A DNA stretch of 64,000 nucleotides, taken from contig NZ_JTGN01000007.1 of the NCBI RefSeq assembly GCF_000797495.1, positions 347,654-411,653 on the forward strand, given 5' to 3'. The position numbers were made by a program, and so were the translations under genes. The notes below the pieces were generated by a model. The model was given only the letters and a program-made list of their open reading frames with translations. It searched no databases and had not been told where the DNA came from. Shown here piece after piece: positions 34,490 to 43,355 of this stretch (its first letter is position 1; each line of letters begins with the position of its first letter). This stretch comes from Robinsoniella peoriensis. GTDB taxonomy: Bacteria; Bacillota; Clostridia; Lachnospirales; Lachnospiraceae.

Positions 34490-35008
34490 ATGAAAAGCAA
34501 GGTGATACTTTTTTTTGTGCTGTTAATATGTGTTATTCTACAATGCACATTGCTGCCGGCACTTTCTATCGCTTCTATTACACCAAATTTACTGATCATT
34601 GTGACCGTATCCTTTGGGCTGATGAGAGGTAAACGTTCCGGACTGTGGATTGGCTTTGTCTGTGGACTCATGGCAGATCTTCTCTTTGGTGATACCATGG
34701 GATTCCATGCCATCATCTATATGTATATTGGTTATTTAAACGGATTCTGCTACCACATATTTTATGATGACGATATTAAAATGCCGGTTGTTTTAACCGC
34801 TGCCAGTGACCTGGTATATGGAATCATTGTTTATGGATTCCAGTTCCTGCTTCGTGGAAGGGTTGACTTCTTCTTCTATCTGAGGCGGATTATCATGCCG
34901 GAGGTCATCTATACCATTGTATTGACATTTCTGTGCTACCGTATACTATTATTTATCAACCGTAAACTGGAGAAGTCAGAACAGAGGAGTGTAAATAGTT
35001 TTGTTTAA
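34490..35008 (+). CDS. mreD: rod shape-determining protein MreD
   Basis: 172 residues, almost entirely hydrophobic with about five membrane segments, and the family motifs TPNLLIIVTVSFGLMRGKRSG and GLMADLLFGDTMGFHA. It completes the MreCD membrane complex. RBS TAGGAG. Its end overlaps the start of the PBP2 gene. Confidence 0.92.
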   Translation: MKSKVILFFVLLICVILQCTLLPALSIASITPNLLIIVTVSFGLMRGKRSGLWIGFVCGLMADLLFGDTMGFHAIIYMYIGYLNGFCYHIFYDDDIKMPVVLTAASDLVYGIIVYGFQFLLRGRVDFFFYLRRIIMPEVIYTIVLTFLCYRILLFINRKLEKSEQRSVNSFV

Positions 35009-37892
35009 GTATGTAAAAGATACCATTTCAAAAGCAGCAAAGTCGCGTATGGTAATACTTGTAGTCGTATTCCTGATACTTGCATTTATACTGGTATACC
35101 GCTTATTCACACTGCAGATTGTAGAAGGTGAGAGTTACCTGAACGACTTTACCATGCAGATTGAAAAAGAGAGAACTCTAAAAAGTACCCGGGGAATCAT
35201 CACGGACCGAAACGGAAAGTTACTGGCTTATAATAAGCTTGCCCATTCTGTTTCATTTGAAGATACCGGAGCTTACGATAACCTTACCATGCATGAAAAA
35301 AATCTTGCCCTGAATGGCAGCATGTATGGCATACTGAAGATTCTCGAAAAAAATGGAGATAAAGTAACCGATAATTTTGGAATTACCCTGAACAGTGCCG
35401 GAGAGTATCAATTTGTCTACAGCGGAACAAACTTGCTGCGATTTAAAGCAGATATCTATGGACAGGCTTATATTGAAAACCTGACCGAGGCGCAGACCAA
35501 TGCATCCGCCTCCCAGATGATGGATGACCTTTGCGCAGAGAAAGGGTACGGTGTACTTTCCAAAGAAAATACAAAAGAAGAACTGGCTAAATATGGTCTT
35601 CCGGAAACGTTGACAAAAGAAGAAACTCTCAGTATTGTAATAATGCGAAGCAAAATAGCCGCAAACAGTTTCCAAAAATATTTAGCGGCAACTCTGGCTA
35701 CCAATATCAGTGATAAATCCATGTCCACAATTATGGAAAGCAAAGATAAATATCCAGGTGTGGATGTAGTGGATGACACAATCCGGGTCTATGATAACAG
35801 CATCTATTTTGCGCCGATTATCGGCTATACCGGTCAGATCTCTTCCGAAGAATTAAATGAGCTGAACAAAGACAGTGAAGTGTATAACCAAAACGACATT
35901 GTAGGTAAAATCGGTCTGGAACAGGTTTATGAAAACCAGCTTCAGGGATTAAAAGGTTCTGAAAGAGTATATGTAAACAACCTTGGAAAAATTCTTAAAA
36001 AAGATAACCGTGTGGAACCCCAGGCCGGAAATAACATTCAGCTGACACTTGATACCGATTACCAGATAGCTGCATACCGGATTCTGGAACAGTATATAGC
36101 CGGTATTGTTTACACCATGCTTATCGATACGAAAGAAGTGAATATAGAAGATTATGCTACCACAGATGATATCAAAATTCCGGTATACGACGTATATTAC
36201 GCACTTTTTGAAAACAACGTTCTGGATGTAAACCATATTTCATCAGCAGATGCCAGTACAACGGAAAAGCGGGTATACCAACAGTTTTTAAGTGAACAGT
36301 CCAATGTTTTTGCTGCTATCAAATCGGAACTGACCTCGGATTCACCGGCGGCTTATAAAGACTTGGGTAAAGATATGCAGGCCTATATGACCTATGTGGT
36401 TAATAATATGCTGATGGAAGGAACCGGTATTCTGCAGAAAGATGCTATTGATAAATCTGATGAAACATATCTGGCATGGACGAATGACGGGAGTATCAGC
36501 CTTCAGGAGTATTTAACTTATGCAATTTCAAAAAACTGGGTTGACATCTCCAAAATACCGGTAGATACGGAATATCTGGATTCCAAAGAAGTATACAGCG
36601 CGCTTTCCGACTATATTGCGAAATATTTATCTACGGACACGCATTTCAGTAAAAAAATCTATCGATATATGATAGAATCCGATACGTTAAGTGCTACTGA
36701 TGTATGTCTGATGCTCTTTGACCAGGGTGTTATTAAAATGAACGAGGAAGATTATAATTCCCTTGCCTCCGGCAGTCTGACTGCATTTGACTTTGTACAT
36801 GCCAAAATTTACAGCCTGGAACTTACCCCTGCGCAGTTAGCGCTTGATCCATGTTCCGGATCTTTGGTAATAAATGACCCGAATACTGGAGAAGTACTTG
36901 CCTGTGTGACTTATCCGAGTTATGATAATAACAGGCTGGCAAATGATATGGATTCCGAGTATTATGCAAAATTGGCTACTGACTTGTCCAGCCCGTTTTA
37001 TAATAAGGCAACTCAGGAAATTACGGCTCCCGGTTCTACCTATAAGATGGTGACGGCTGCCGCAGGTGTTACCGAAGGTGTTATTGGAATTTATGATACA
37101 ATTAATTGTACCGGTACTTTTGACTTAGTTGATCCGCCAATCAATTGCTGGAACAAATTCGGACACGGTGCCGAGTCGTTAGTTACTGCACTACGTGACT
37201 CCTGTAACTTCTATTTCAACACGATTGGTTATACGTTAGGTGACGTAGGTGCAGAAGATGGCAAAGCCGTAGATGAAGTAGGTATCGAAAAGCTTGCTAA
37301 ATATGCTGAGATGTTCGGTTTCGATGCTCCTACCGGAATTGAAATCGGTGAAACAGATCCTCATATTTCCGACAATGGTATGGCACCATCCGCAATGGGA
37401 CAGGGTACCAATGCATTCACAACCTCACAGCTCTCCAGATATGTAGCAACGATAGCAAATGGAGGAACCTGTTACGACCTGACACTGCTTGATAAAATTT
37501 CGGATTCCGATAACCGTGTACTGGAAGAGAAAAAACCAAAAGTTCATAATAATGTTGAATTGGATCCTGAACTCTGGACTGCTATTCATACAGGTATGAA
37601 TGAAATGGTAAAATCAAATAATATTCTAAAAAATATCAAAACAGATATGGCAGGTAAAACCGGTACGGCACAGGAAACAGGCGTACCCAGTCATGCTCTT
37701 TTCGTTGGGTATGCACCTTACGATAACCCGGAAATCGCCATCGCCGTTCGAATTACTAATGGTTATACCTCTACCAATGCAGCTTCTGTTGCAGGGGATA
37801 TGGTGAACTATATATTTAAAAACAAGGAAGCAGATGAAATTATACCTGGACATGCTATTCAGGTAGACGCAAACACTCAGAGATTCGACTAA
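35001..37892 (+). CDS. mrdA: penicillin-binding protein 2 (elongation transpeptidase), unusually long
   Basis: 963 residues with TTG start 35001 (GAGGAG upstream) overlapping mreD by eight bases. An N-terminal membrane anchor (MVILVVVFLILAFILVYRLF) and dimerisation domain (RGIITDRNGKLLAYN) are normal. The transpeptidase motifs are intact: S679-TYK, S734-CN and K886-TG. Ordinary PBP2 proteins have the active Ser near residue 320, so roughly 350 extra residues, largely polar and helical, lie between the dimerisation and catalytic parts (about residues 360-640). It cross-links peptidoglycan of the lateral wall with RodA. Confidence 0.95.
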   Translation: MFKYVKDTISKAAKSRMVILVVVFLILAFILVYRLFTLQIVEGESYLNDFTMQIEKERTLKSTRGIITDRNGKLLAYNKLAHSVSFEDTGAYDNLTMHEKNLALNGSMYGILKILEKNGDKVTDNFGITLNSAGEYQFVYSGTNLLRFKADIYGQAYIENLTEAQTNASASQMMDDLCAEKGYGVLSKENTKEELAKYGLPETLTKEETLSIVIMRSKIAANSFQKYLAATLATNISDKSMSTIMESKDKYPGVDVVDDTIRVYDNSIYFAPIIGYTGQISSEELNELNKDSEVYNQNDIVGKIGLEQVYENQLQGLKGSERVYVNNLGKILKKDNRVEPQAGNNIQLTLDTDYQIAAYRILEQYIAGIVYTMLIDTKEVNIEDYATTDDIKIPVYDVYYALFENNVLDVNHISSADASTTEKRVYQQFLSEQSNVFAAIKSELTSDSPAAYKDLGKDMQAYMTYVVNNMLMEGTGILQKDAIDKSDETYLAWTNDGSISLQEYLTYAISKNWVDISKIPVDTEYLDSKEVYSALSDYIAKYLSTDTHFSKKIYRYMIESDTLSATDVCLMLFDQGVIKMNEEDYNSLASGSLTAFDFVHAKIYSLELTPAQLALDPCSGSLVINDPNTGEVLACVTYPSYDNNRLANDMDSEYYAKLATDLSSPFYNKATQEITAPGSTYKMVTAAAGVTEGVIGIYDTINCTGTFDLVDPPINCWNKFGHGAESLVTALRDSCNFYFNTIGYTLGDVGAEDGKAVDEVGIEKLAKYAEMFGFDAPTGIEIGETDPHISDNGMAPSAMGQGTNAFTTSQLSRYVATIANGGTCYDLTLLDKISDSDNRVLEEKKPKVHNNVELDPELWTAIHTGMNEMVKSNNILKNIKTDMAGKTGTAQETGVPSHALFVGYAPYDNPEIAIAVRITNGYTSTNAASVAGDMVNYIFKNKEADEIIPGHAIQVDANTQRFD

Positions 37893-37899
37893 CATCCAT

Positions 37900-37944
37900 C
37901 TGTCAGGCAGCGTGTAAAGGAATCCCTTTACACTGTCTGATACA
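37900..37944 (+). terminator. hairpin after the PBP2 gene
   Basis: GTGTAAAGG (37912-37920) pairs with CCTTTACAC (37925-37933) over a 4-base loop, with imperfect outer pairing CTGTCAGGCA/TGTCTGATACAG. There is no T run, so it may act as a processing or pausing site instead of a full terminator. A weaker hairpin TACCCCA/TGCGGTA follows near 37951-37972. Confidence 0.45.
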
Positions 37945-37983
37945 GGCGGTACCCCAAATTACTGCGGTACTGAACGATGTCAG

Positions 37984-38091
37984 GGTTGAAAGAAAATTGA
38001 GAAATGAAAGGACGCCACGCTGTGCTTCTTTCAACCTATTTTATTTGTGGCAGCATTGCAGGCAGGCCTGCAACATGCGATGGGTATCACT
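37984..38091 (+). repeat. two-hairpin leader motif, copy in front of minC
   Basis: Hairpin 1: GGTTGAAAGAA (37984-37994) with TTCTTTCAACC (38026-38036), perfect, loop with GAAAGGACGCCACG and GTG 38022. Hairpin 2: GCAGCATTGCAGGC (38050-38063) with GCCTGCAACATGC (38066-38078), with two C/A mismatches near the bulged G. The minC ATG is at 38092. About 80 percent of positions match the DUF896 copy, including the first eight coding bases. Confidence 0.8.
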
Positions 38092-38117
38092 ATGAATCAA
38101 AGTTCCGTCATTATTAA
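38022..38117 (+). CDS. possible 31-codon ORF overlapping the minC start
   Basis: GTG 38022 has AAAGGA nine bases upstream, the same arrangement as in the DUF896 leader. The frame (MLLSTYFICGSIAGRPATC, then DGYHYESKFRHY) stops at 38117, 26 bases inside minC and out of frame. If translated it would compete with minC initiation. No known product. Confidence 0.25.
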   Translation: MLLSTYFICGSIAGRPATCDGYHYESKFRHY

Positions 38118-38769
38118 AAGCAATAAGTATGGACTTATTGTAATACTGGATGATAAACTTCCCTTTGATGAATTGCTTCAGGCAGTCGCAGATAAATTCC
38201 TGGAATCTACAAATTTTTTCCAGGATGCTAAAATGGCGATTACCTTTCGGGGGAGAGTACTTACGAAACAGCAGGAGAAAGACATGGTTTCTGCCATTGT
38301 AAATAATTCAAGAATCCATATCCTATGTGTGGTAGACGAAAGAAAAGACGATGAAGAGTACTATAAAAATGCCGTCACTGCTGCTATGGAAGAGTTGGAC
38401 AGGCGTGACGGACAGTTCTATAAAGGTACACTGCGTGCAGGGCAGGTATTAGAGGTTGAAACCAGCATTATTATTCTCGGGGATGTAAATCCAGGGGGGA
38501 TCGTGACTTCCAAAGGCAATATAGTAGTACTTGGTTCCTGCCGTGGAAATGTATATGCAGGTGCCAGCGGCAACCGGGAATGCTTTGTTGCCGCACTGGT
38601 AATGAAACCTAACCAGATTCGCATTGCCGATAAAATAGCGCGAAGCGCAATCACAAAAAAGGCAGATACCGGGGAATATGCCATTGATCCCAAGATTGCT
38701 TACATAAAAGATGATCATATCTTTGTTAAAAACATATCTCAGGATGCGTTAAATGACATCTCCCTTTAA
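38092..38769 (+). CDS. minC: septum site-determining protein MinC
   Basis: 225 residues. The N-terminal domain (VIIKSNKYGLIVILDDKLPFDELLQAV, in parts) and C-terminal beta-helix (LRAGQVLEVETSIIILGDVNPGGIVTSKGNIVVLGSCRGNVYAGASGN, in parts) match MinC. It inhibits FtsZ polymerisation away from midcell with MinD. ATG 38092 is favoured over GTG 38047 by family N-termini. The RBS is weak (GATGGG), so the leader may influence translation. Confidence 0.93.
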   Translation: MNQSSVIIKSNKYGLIVILDDKLPFDELLQAVADKFLESTNFFQDAKMAITFRGRVLTKQQEKDMVSAIVNNSRIHILCVVDERKDDEEYYKNAVTAAMEELDRRDGQFYKGTLRAGQVLEVETSIIILGDVNPGGIVTSKGNIVVLGSCRGNVYAGASGNRECFVAALVMKPNQIRIADKIARSAITKKADTGEYAIDPKIAYIKDDHIFVKNISQDALNDISL

Positions 38770-38788
38770 CAACCAATTGAAATCTAAT

Positions 38789-38807
38789 CCCCGTCAGGCT
38801 GATGGGG
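38789..38807 (+). other. small hairpin between minC and minD
   Basis: CCCC-G-TCA (38789-38796) pairs with TGA-T-GGGG (38800-38807) with one mismatch. No T run follows, so it is unlikely to end transcription. Confidence 0.25.
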
Positions 38808-38870
38808 CATTAAAGAATGAAAACACACCAGATAACGAAAATAAATAAGTGTTATTTTGGAGGATAGAGC

Positions 38871-39662
38871 ATGAGTGAAGTAATTGTAATAACGTCCGGA
38901 AAGGGCGGCGTTGGTAAAACAACCGCTACAGCCAATATCGGTACCGGTTTGGCGAAATTAAATAAAAAAGTCGTTTTGGTTGACACAGATATCGGGCTTC
39001 GTAATCTGGATGTTGTCATGGGACTGGAGAACCGGATTGTCTACAATCTTGTGGATGTTATAGAAGGAAACTGCCGTTTAAAACAGGCACTGATCAAAGA
39101 TAAACGGTATCCCAATCTGTATTTGCTGCCATCAGCACAGACCCGGGATAAATCCGCAGTCACTCCGGAACAAATGGTAAAACTCACAGAAGATTTAAAA
39201 GAACATTTTGATTATATCCTGCTGGATTGTCCCGCCGGAATCGAACAGGGCTTTCGTAATGCCATTGCAGGCGCTGACAGAGCCGTTGTAGTAACTACAC
39301 CGGAAGTATCCGCCATTCGGGATGCTGACCGCATTATCGGGCTTTTAGAAGCCGCTGATATCCGAGACATTGATTTATTAATAAACCGTCTGAGAATGGA
39401 CATGATTAAAAGAGGAGATATGATGTCGGTAGAAGATGTAATCGATATCCTTGCCGTGAATCTGATCGGAGCCATTTTAGACGAAGAAAGCATAGTTATT
39501 GCCACCAATCAGGGTGAACCGCTGGCTGGAAACGATACCCGTGCCGGACAGGAATTTTTAAGTATCAGCCGTCGTATTACTGGGGAAACTGTTCCTATGA
39601 CGGATCTAACTAAGACAACCACGTTCTTTTCAAGATTTTCCAACATTTTCAAGAAAAATTGA
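38871..39662 (+). CDS. minD: septum site-determining ATPase MinD
   Basis: 263 residues. Deviant Walker A SGKGGVGKTTATANIG, switch I-like VLVDTDIGLRNLDVVMG, and Walker B YILLDCPAGIEQGF. The C-terminal amphipathic membrane-targeting helix is at FFSRFSNIFKKN. It binds membrane as an ATP dimer, recruits MinC, and is released by MinE. GGAGG precedes the ATG. Confidence 0.97.
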   Translation: MSEVIVITSGKGGVGKTTATANIGTGLAKLNKKVVLVDTDIGLRNLDVVMGLENRIVYNLVDVIEGNCRLKQALIKDKRYPNLYLLPSAQTRDKSAVTPEQMVKLTEDLKEHFDYILLDCPAGIEQGFRNAIAGADRAVVVTTPEVSAIRDADRIIGLLEAADIRDIDLLINRLRMDMIKRGDMMSVEDVIDILAVNLIGAILDEESIVIATNQGEPLAGNDTRAGQEFLSISRRITGETVPMTDLTKTTTFFSRFSNIFKKN

Positions 39663-39673
39663 GAGGAGCCGGC

Positions 39674-39925
39674 ATGATAAATTTCCATGGATTTCGAAAA
39701 ACATGTTCTAAAGATGTAGCCAGAGACCGGTTAAAGCTTTTGCTCACCAGTGAGCGCCTGGATTGCTCTGCTGAAAATATGGCACTTATGAAAAAAGACC
39801 TGATCAAGGTAATACAAAAGTACATGGACATTGATGAAGAAAGCATGGATATACATATTGACGTGATAAATGAGATAGAACAGGGTGCAGGGAATGTTAA
39901 AACAATACAAATTAAAGGATTATAA
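39674..39925 (+). CDS. minE: cell division topological specificity factor MinE
   Basis: 83 residues. An N-terminal MinD-contact segment (CSKDVARDRLKLLLTSERLDC) and a topological specificity domain with VIQKYMDIDEESMDIHIDVI. MinE stimulates MinD ATPase and restricts MinCD. I begin at ATG 39674 after GAGAGGAG, skipping the upstream TTG. Presence of MinE rather than only DivIVA implies pole-to-pole oscillation or a related dynamic. Confidence 0.92.
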   Translation: MINFHGFRKTCSKDVARDRLKLLLTSERLDCSAENMALMKKDLIKVIQKYMDIDEESMDIHIDVINEIEQGAGNVKTIQIKGL

Positions 39926-40997
39926 ATTTAGATTAGTTATATGGGTTACGGCACTGTCCATACTGGGCGTAATGGTTGTTGGAAGCGCACAGGAGGATTT
40001 AATGTCCAAGCAGATCATCGGTCTGATTCTTGGACTTGTCTGTATGGTCATCATTTCCTTGATTGACTATACCTGGATTATGAATTTTTACTGGATCGCC
40101 TATCTGGGTGGTGTTATATTAATGGCATTGCTTCCTGTATTGGGCAGGGAGGTAAACGGAGCACAGCGTTGGATCGTAATCGGAGGTCTTCAATTCCAGC
40201 CTTCCGATATTGTAAAAATTATATTAATCGTATTTTTCGCCAAATTTCTTTCTAAATATGAAGAAAAACTGAATAGCCCTAAGATTATATTACCGGCATT
40301 GGTACTGCTTGCCATTCCATGGTATCTGATATACCGCCAGCCTAATCTTTCAACGAGTATTCTGGTTGTTTTAATTTTTTCTACAATGATGTTCGTTGCG
40401 GGGTTGAGTTATAAAATCATTGGTGGTATTATAGTAGTAGCTGTTCCGGCAGCGGTGTTATTTTTCAGCATTATATTACAGCCAAACCAGACGCTGCTGC
40501 AAGGTTACCAGGCAGGCCGTATTCTGGCATGGTTAAAACCGGAAGAGTATCCCGAGCTGGCATATCAGCAGATGAATTCTGTCATTGCTATTGGCTCCGG
40601 CCAGCTGTATGGCAAAGGTCTGGATACCAATCTTGTTTCATCCGTGAAAAACGGTAACTTTATCGCAGAGCCCCAGACAGACTTTATCTTTGCCGTTGCA
40701 GGTGAGGAATTAGGATTTCTGGGATGTTGTATCATTATCATTCTGGAACTTTTGATTGCGGTAGAATGTATCCGTATTGGGAAAAAAGCAAGAGATTTAG
40801 CCGGAACATTGGTATGCTGTGGTATGGGAGCACTGATATTCCTGCAGACATTCATCAATATCTGTGTTACAACGAGGATATTGCCAAATACCGGTCTGCC
40901 GCTGCCATTTGTAAGTGCAGGTCTGACATCGCTGGTTACGCTTTTTATAGGTATCGGAATTGTTCTGAATATAGGACTTCAGGTTCGAAAATATTAA
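39894..40997 (+). CDS. rodA: RodA-type SEDS peptidoglycan polymerase
   Basis: 367 residues with about ten membrane segments. Conserved motifs: GREVNGAQRWIVIGGLQFQPSDIVKIILI and the catalytic-loop QTDFIFAVAGEELGFLG followed by NTGLPLPFVSAGLTSLV. SEDS proteins polymerise lipid II with a class B PBP, here the upstream PBP2. It could be called FtsW/SpoVE-like, but the context of mre and min genes favours RodA. It overlaps minE by 32 bases, with ATG 39894. Confidence 0.9.
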   Translation: MLKQYKLKDYKFRLVIWVTALSILGVMVVGSAQEDLMSKQIIGLILGLVCMVIISLIDYTWIMNFYWIAYLGGVILMALLPVLGREVNGAQRWIVIGGLQFQPSDIVKIILIVFFAKFLSKYEEKLNSPKIILPALVLLAIPWYLIYRQPNLSTSILVVLIFSTMMFVAGLSYKIIGGIIVVAVPAAVLFFSIILQPNQTLLQGYQAGRILAWLKPEEYPELAYQQMNSVIAIGSGQLYGKGLDTNLVSSVKNGNFIAEPQTDFIFAVAGEELGFLGCCIIIILELLIAVECIRIGKKARDLAGTLVCCGMGALIFLQTFINICVTTRILPNTGLPLPFVSAGLTSLVTLFIGIGIVLNIGLQVRKY

Positions 40998-41013
40998 CGG
41001 AGGTAAAGAGAGA

Positions 41014-41409
41014 ATGAATATTGGCTTAATTGCACATGATTCCAAGAAAAAACTTATGCAGAATTTTTGTATCGCCTATCGGGGGATTTTATTAAAAAAT
41101 GATTTATACGCAACAGGAACTACCGGAAGGCTTATTGAAGAAGTAACATCTTTAAATATCCACAAATACCTTGCCGGTCATCTGGGTGGAGAGCAGCAGA
41201 TGGGAGCACAGATCGAAAATAATCAGATTGACTTAGTAATCTTTTTAAGAGATCCGCTGTCACCTAAAAAACATGAGCCGGATGTGAAAAATATTTTCCG
41301 CTTATGTGATACCCATAACATACCTCTTGCAACCAATCTTGCAACTGCGGAACTATTGATTAAATCATTAGACAGAGGAGATTTAGAGTGGCGTGAAATG
41401 TACAAGTAA
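41014..41409 (+). CDS. mgsA: methylglyoxal synthase
   Basis: 131 residues. IGLIAHDSKK, LYATGTTGRLI, the phosphate site GGEQQMGAQI, catalytic Asp in DLVIFLRDPLSPKKHEPD and HNIPLATNLATAE. It converts dihydroxyacetone phosphate to methylglyoxal plus phosphate, bypassing lower glycolysis when phosphate is low or triose phosphates accumulate. A dihydroxyacetone kinase is encoded 18 kb away, which raises this substrate. RBS CGGAGG. Confidence 0.96.
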   Translation: MNIGLIAHDSKKKLMQNFCIAYRGILLKNDLYATGTTGRLIEEVTSLNIHKYLAGHLGGEQQMGAQIENNQIDLVIFLRDPLSPKKHEPDVKNIFRLCDTHNIPLATNLATAELLIKSLDRGDLEWREMYK

Positions 41410-42457
41410 TAAACGATTAACTCCAAGAGAATTACGGCATCAGCAGCAGAACAGGCAAACTATGAAAACCGTAATCACATTTTGTGTTTTACTGGTTGTT
41501 TTACTTGTAATACTTGGCTTTTTAGCATATTTCTTTTTAATAAAGGGCCAGAAGGATGCTGAACTGGTGATGCCTTTTGACCGCAATCAGGTAACCCTTG
41601 GCTTGCAGAGAGATGAGGCTCAGACGACAAACTACGCTGTACCATTTACCCAGGATCTCTGTGTAGCAGGTGCAGATGTTCCAATGGATGGTCTGAATTT
41701 AACCTCTAAAGGTGCAGGATTGTTTGATCTGACCAAACATGAAGTATTATATTCCAAAGATGTTCATGAACGTCTCTATCCGGCCAGTCTGACCAAAATC
41801 ATGACAGCCCTTGTAGCGTTGAAATACGGGAATCTGGATGATGTAATTACTGTTGATGAAAGTGCTCTTGACATCGATCCGGAATCTTCTGTCTGTTATC
41901 TGCAGTTAGGAGATAAATACACCTTAAGACAACTGCTTTACGGCCTTTTAATTGCATCAGGAAACGATGCCAGCGTAGCAATCGCAGAACACGTAGGGGG
42001 CAGTGTGGAAGAGTTTGTGCAGATGATGAATCAGGAAGCTTATGATATCGGCGCTACAAACACACACTTTACAAATCCTCACGGATTGCAGGACGAAGAA
42101 CATTATACTACCATTTATGATGTATACCTGATGTTCCAGGAAGCACTCAAATACGATGATTTTTGTGATATTATCAATCAGAAAAGTTACGTTGCCAAGT
42201 TTAAACTGGCTGACGACACCGAAGTGGAACGTGTGTGGGATGCTACCAACCATTACTTTATGAAGCTGGCACAGGCGCCGGAAGGAGTTACTGTATTTGG
42301 TGGAAAAACAGGTACTACGGATGAAGCAGGAGCATGTCTGGCACTGATGAGTAAAGACCCGTATGGAAACCCATTTATTTCAATTATCATGGGTGCTGAG
42401 ACCAAAGATCAGCTATATATTGAAATGAATGATTTATTGTCTAAAATTAACAAATAG
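41393..42457 (+). CDS. D-alanyl-D-alanine carboxypeptidase (peptidase S11, DacA/DacF type)
   Basis: 354 residues from GTG 41393 (GAGGAG upstream), overlapping mgsA by 17 bases. A basic N-terminus and a transmembrane anchor (VITFCVLLVVLLVILGFLAY) precede the penicillin-binding domain with S132-LTK135, S189-GN191 and K305-TG307. No C-terminal amphipathic anchor domain is evident, so attachment is by the N-terminal segment. It trims the terminal D-Ala from peptidoglycan stem peptides. Confidence 0.92.
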   Translation: MKCTSNKRLTPRELRHQQQNRQTMKTVITFCVLLVVLLVILGFLAYFFLIKGQKDAELVMPFDRNQVTLGLQRDEAQTTNYAVPFTQDLCVAGADVPMDGLNLTSKGAGLFDLTKHEVLYSKDVHERLYPASLTKIMTALVALKYGNLDDVITVDESALDIDPESSVCYLQLGDKYTLRQLLYGLLIASGNDASVAIAEHVGGSVEEFVQMMNQEAYDIGATNTHFTNPHGLQDEEHYTTIYDVYLMFQEALKYDDFCDIINQKSYVAKFKLADDTEVERVWDATNHYFMKLAQAPEGVTVFGGKTGTTDEAGACLALMSKDPYGNPFISIIMGAETKDQLYIEMNDLLSKINK

Positions 42458-42460
42458 AGG

Positions 42461-42489
42461 TTGTAATTTCAAAACTTATGCAGTATAAT
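42461..42489 (+). promoter_or_regulatory. sigma-A promoter of the P-loop gene
   Basis: TTGTAA (42461-42466), 17 bases, TATAAT (42484-42489), 47 bases before the start codon. Confidence 0.65.
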
Positions 42490-42535
42490 TGTACATATAA
42501 AATCGTGCATGAAGAAACTGAAGGAGGAGATTACA

Positions 42536-42955
42536 ATGATACAGATAATCGCAGGCAAAAAAGGAAAAGGCAAAACAAAGCTATTACTTGACAAGGTGAA
42601 TGCCGAAATTAAGTCCGTACATGGTAATATTGTCTACTTAGACAAAAGCGCTAAGCATATGTATGAATTAAACAATAAGGTTCGTTTAATTGATACATCG
42701 GATTTTTCAATCACTAATTGTGATGAGTTCGTAGGATTTATTTATGGGATAATTTCTCAGGATAACGATTTGGAACAAATGTATTTAGATAGTTTCTTAA
42801 AGATAGCAAAATTGGAAAATGATGATATTACAGCGACTCTTCAAAAACTGGAATCTGTCGGTGAGAAGTACAACATCACGTTTGTGTTGAGTGTATCTGT
42901 GGATGCTGATGAACTGCCGGAAATTGCAAAATCAAAGGTAATCATATCCCTGTAA
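42536..42955 (+). CDS. small P-loop NTPase-like protein
   Basis: 139 residues with a Walker A-like loop IIAGKKGKGKTKLLLDKV at the very N-terminus, and a conserved VYLDKSAKHMYELNNKVRLID segment. The Asp in LVIDADELP-type positions (SVSVDADELPEIA) may be Walker B-like. Family members are sometimes labelled twitching-motility PilT-like, but there is no evidence of pili here. ATG 42536 follows AAGGAGG. Its function is unknown; it has its own promoter and terminator. Confidence 0.7.
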   Translation: MIQIIAGKKGKGKTKLLLDKVNAEIKSVHGNIVYLDKSAKHMYELNNKVRLIDTSDFSITNCDEFVGFIYGIISQDNDLEQMYLDSFLKIAKLENDDITATLQKLESVGEKYNITFVLSVSVDADELPEIAKSKVIISL

Positions 42956-42971
42956 TACATAGAACGAATAT

Positions 42972-43007
42972 AAGGCTGGGTCCTTTTGTGGATACCCAGC
43001 CTTTTTT
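42972..43007 (+). terminator. Rho-independent terminator between convergent genes
   Basis: AAGGCTGGGT (42972-42981) with ACCCAGCCTT (42994-43003) and a T run. It can serve both the P-loop gene and the minus-strand DUF378 gene. Confidence 0.85.
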
Positions 43008-43021
43008 GCGGCATGTAACAA

Positions 43022-43234
43022 TTAATCTCTGCCCATCTGGCCGATGCGGCCATAGATACTAATCATATATAATCCCGCAAGCCCAACCAGAGCATAAACA
43101 ATTCTTGAAATCCAGCTCATATTGCCGAATAAAAAGGCTACGAGGTCGAATTTGAAGAATCCGATTAATCCCCAATTGATCGCACCAATGACCACAAGTG
43201 TCAATGAAGTATAATCTAACCATTTAGAATTCAT
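43022..43234 (-). CDS. DUF378 small membrane protein
   Basis: 70 residues with two hydrophobic segments (LTLVVIGAINWGLIGFF and IVYALVGLAGLYMISIY) and the DUF378 signature GAINWGLIG. AAGGAGG lies before the start on the minus strand. Function unknown. It is the only minus-strand gene between 1 and 53 kb. Confidence 0.85.
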   Translation of the reverse strand: MNSKWLDYTSLTLVVIGAINWGLIGFFKFDLVAFLFGNMSWISRIVYALVGLAGLYMISIYGRIGQMGRD

Positions 43235-43306
43235 TTGCTTTTTACCTCCTTATAGTGGTTATTTTCTATTTTTTCCAATTTACTAAATTTTATACAAAAA
43301 TCTAGG

Positions 43307-43335
43307 TTGTCCAATCGAAATGAACGTGGTAAAAT
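43307..43335 (+). promoter_or_regulatory. candidate promoter of the HlyD-like gene
   Basis: TTGTCC (43307-43312), 17 bases, TAAAAT (43330-43335); the start codon is 21 bases downstream. Confidence 0.55.
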
Positions 43336-43355
43336 GTTCGGGAAGGGAGGCTACA

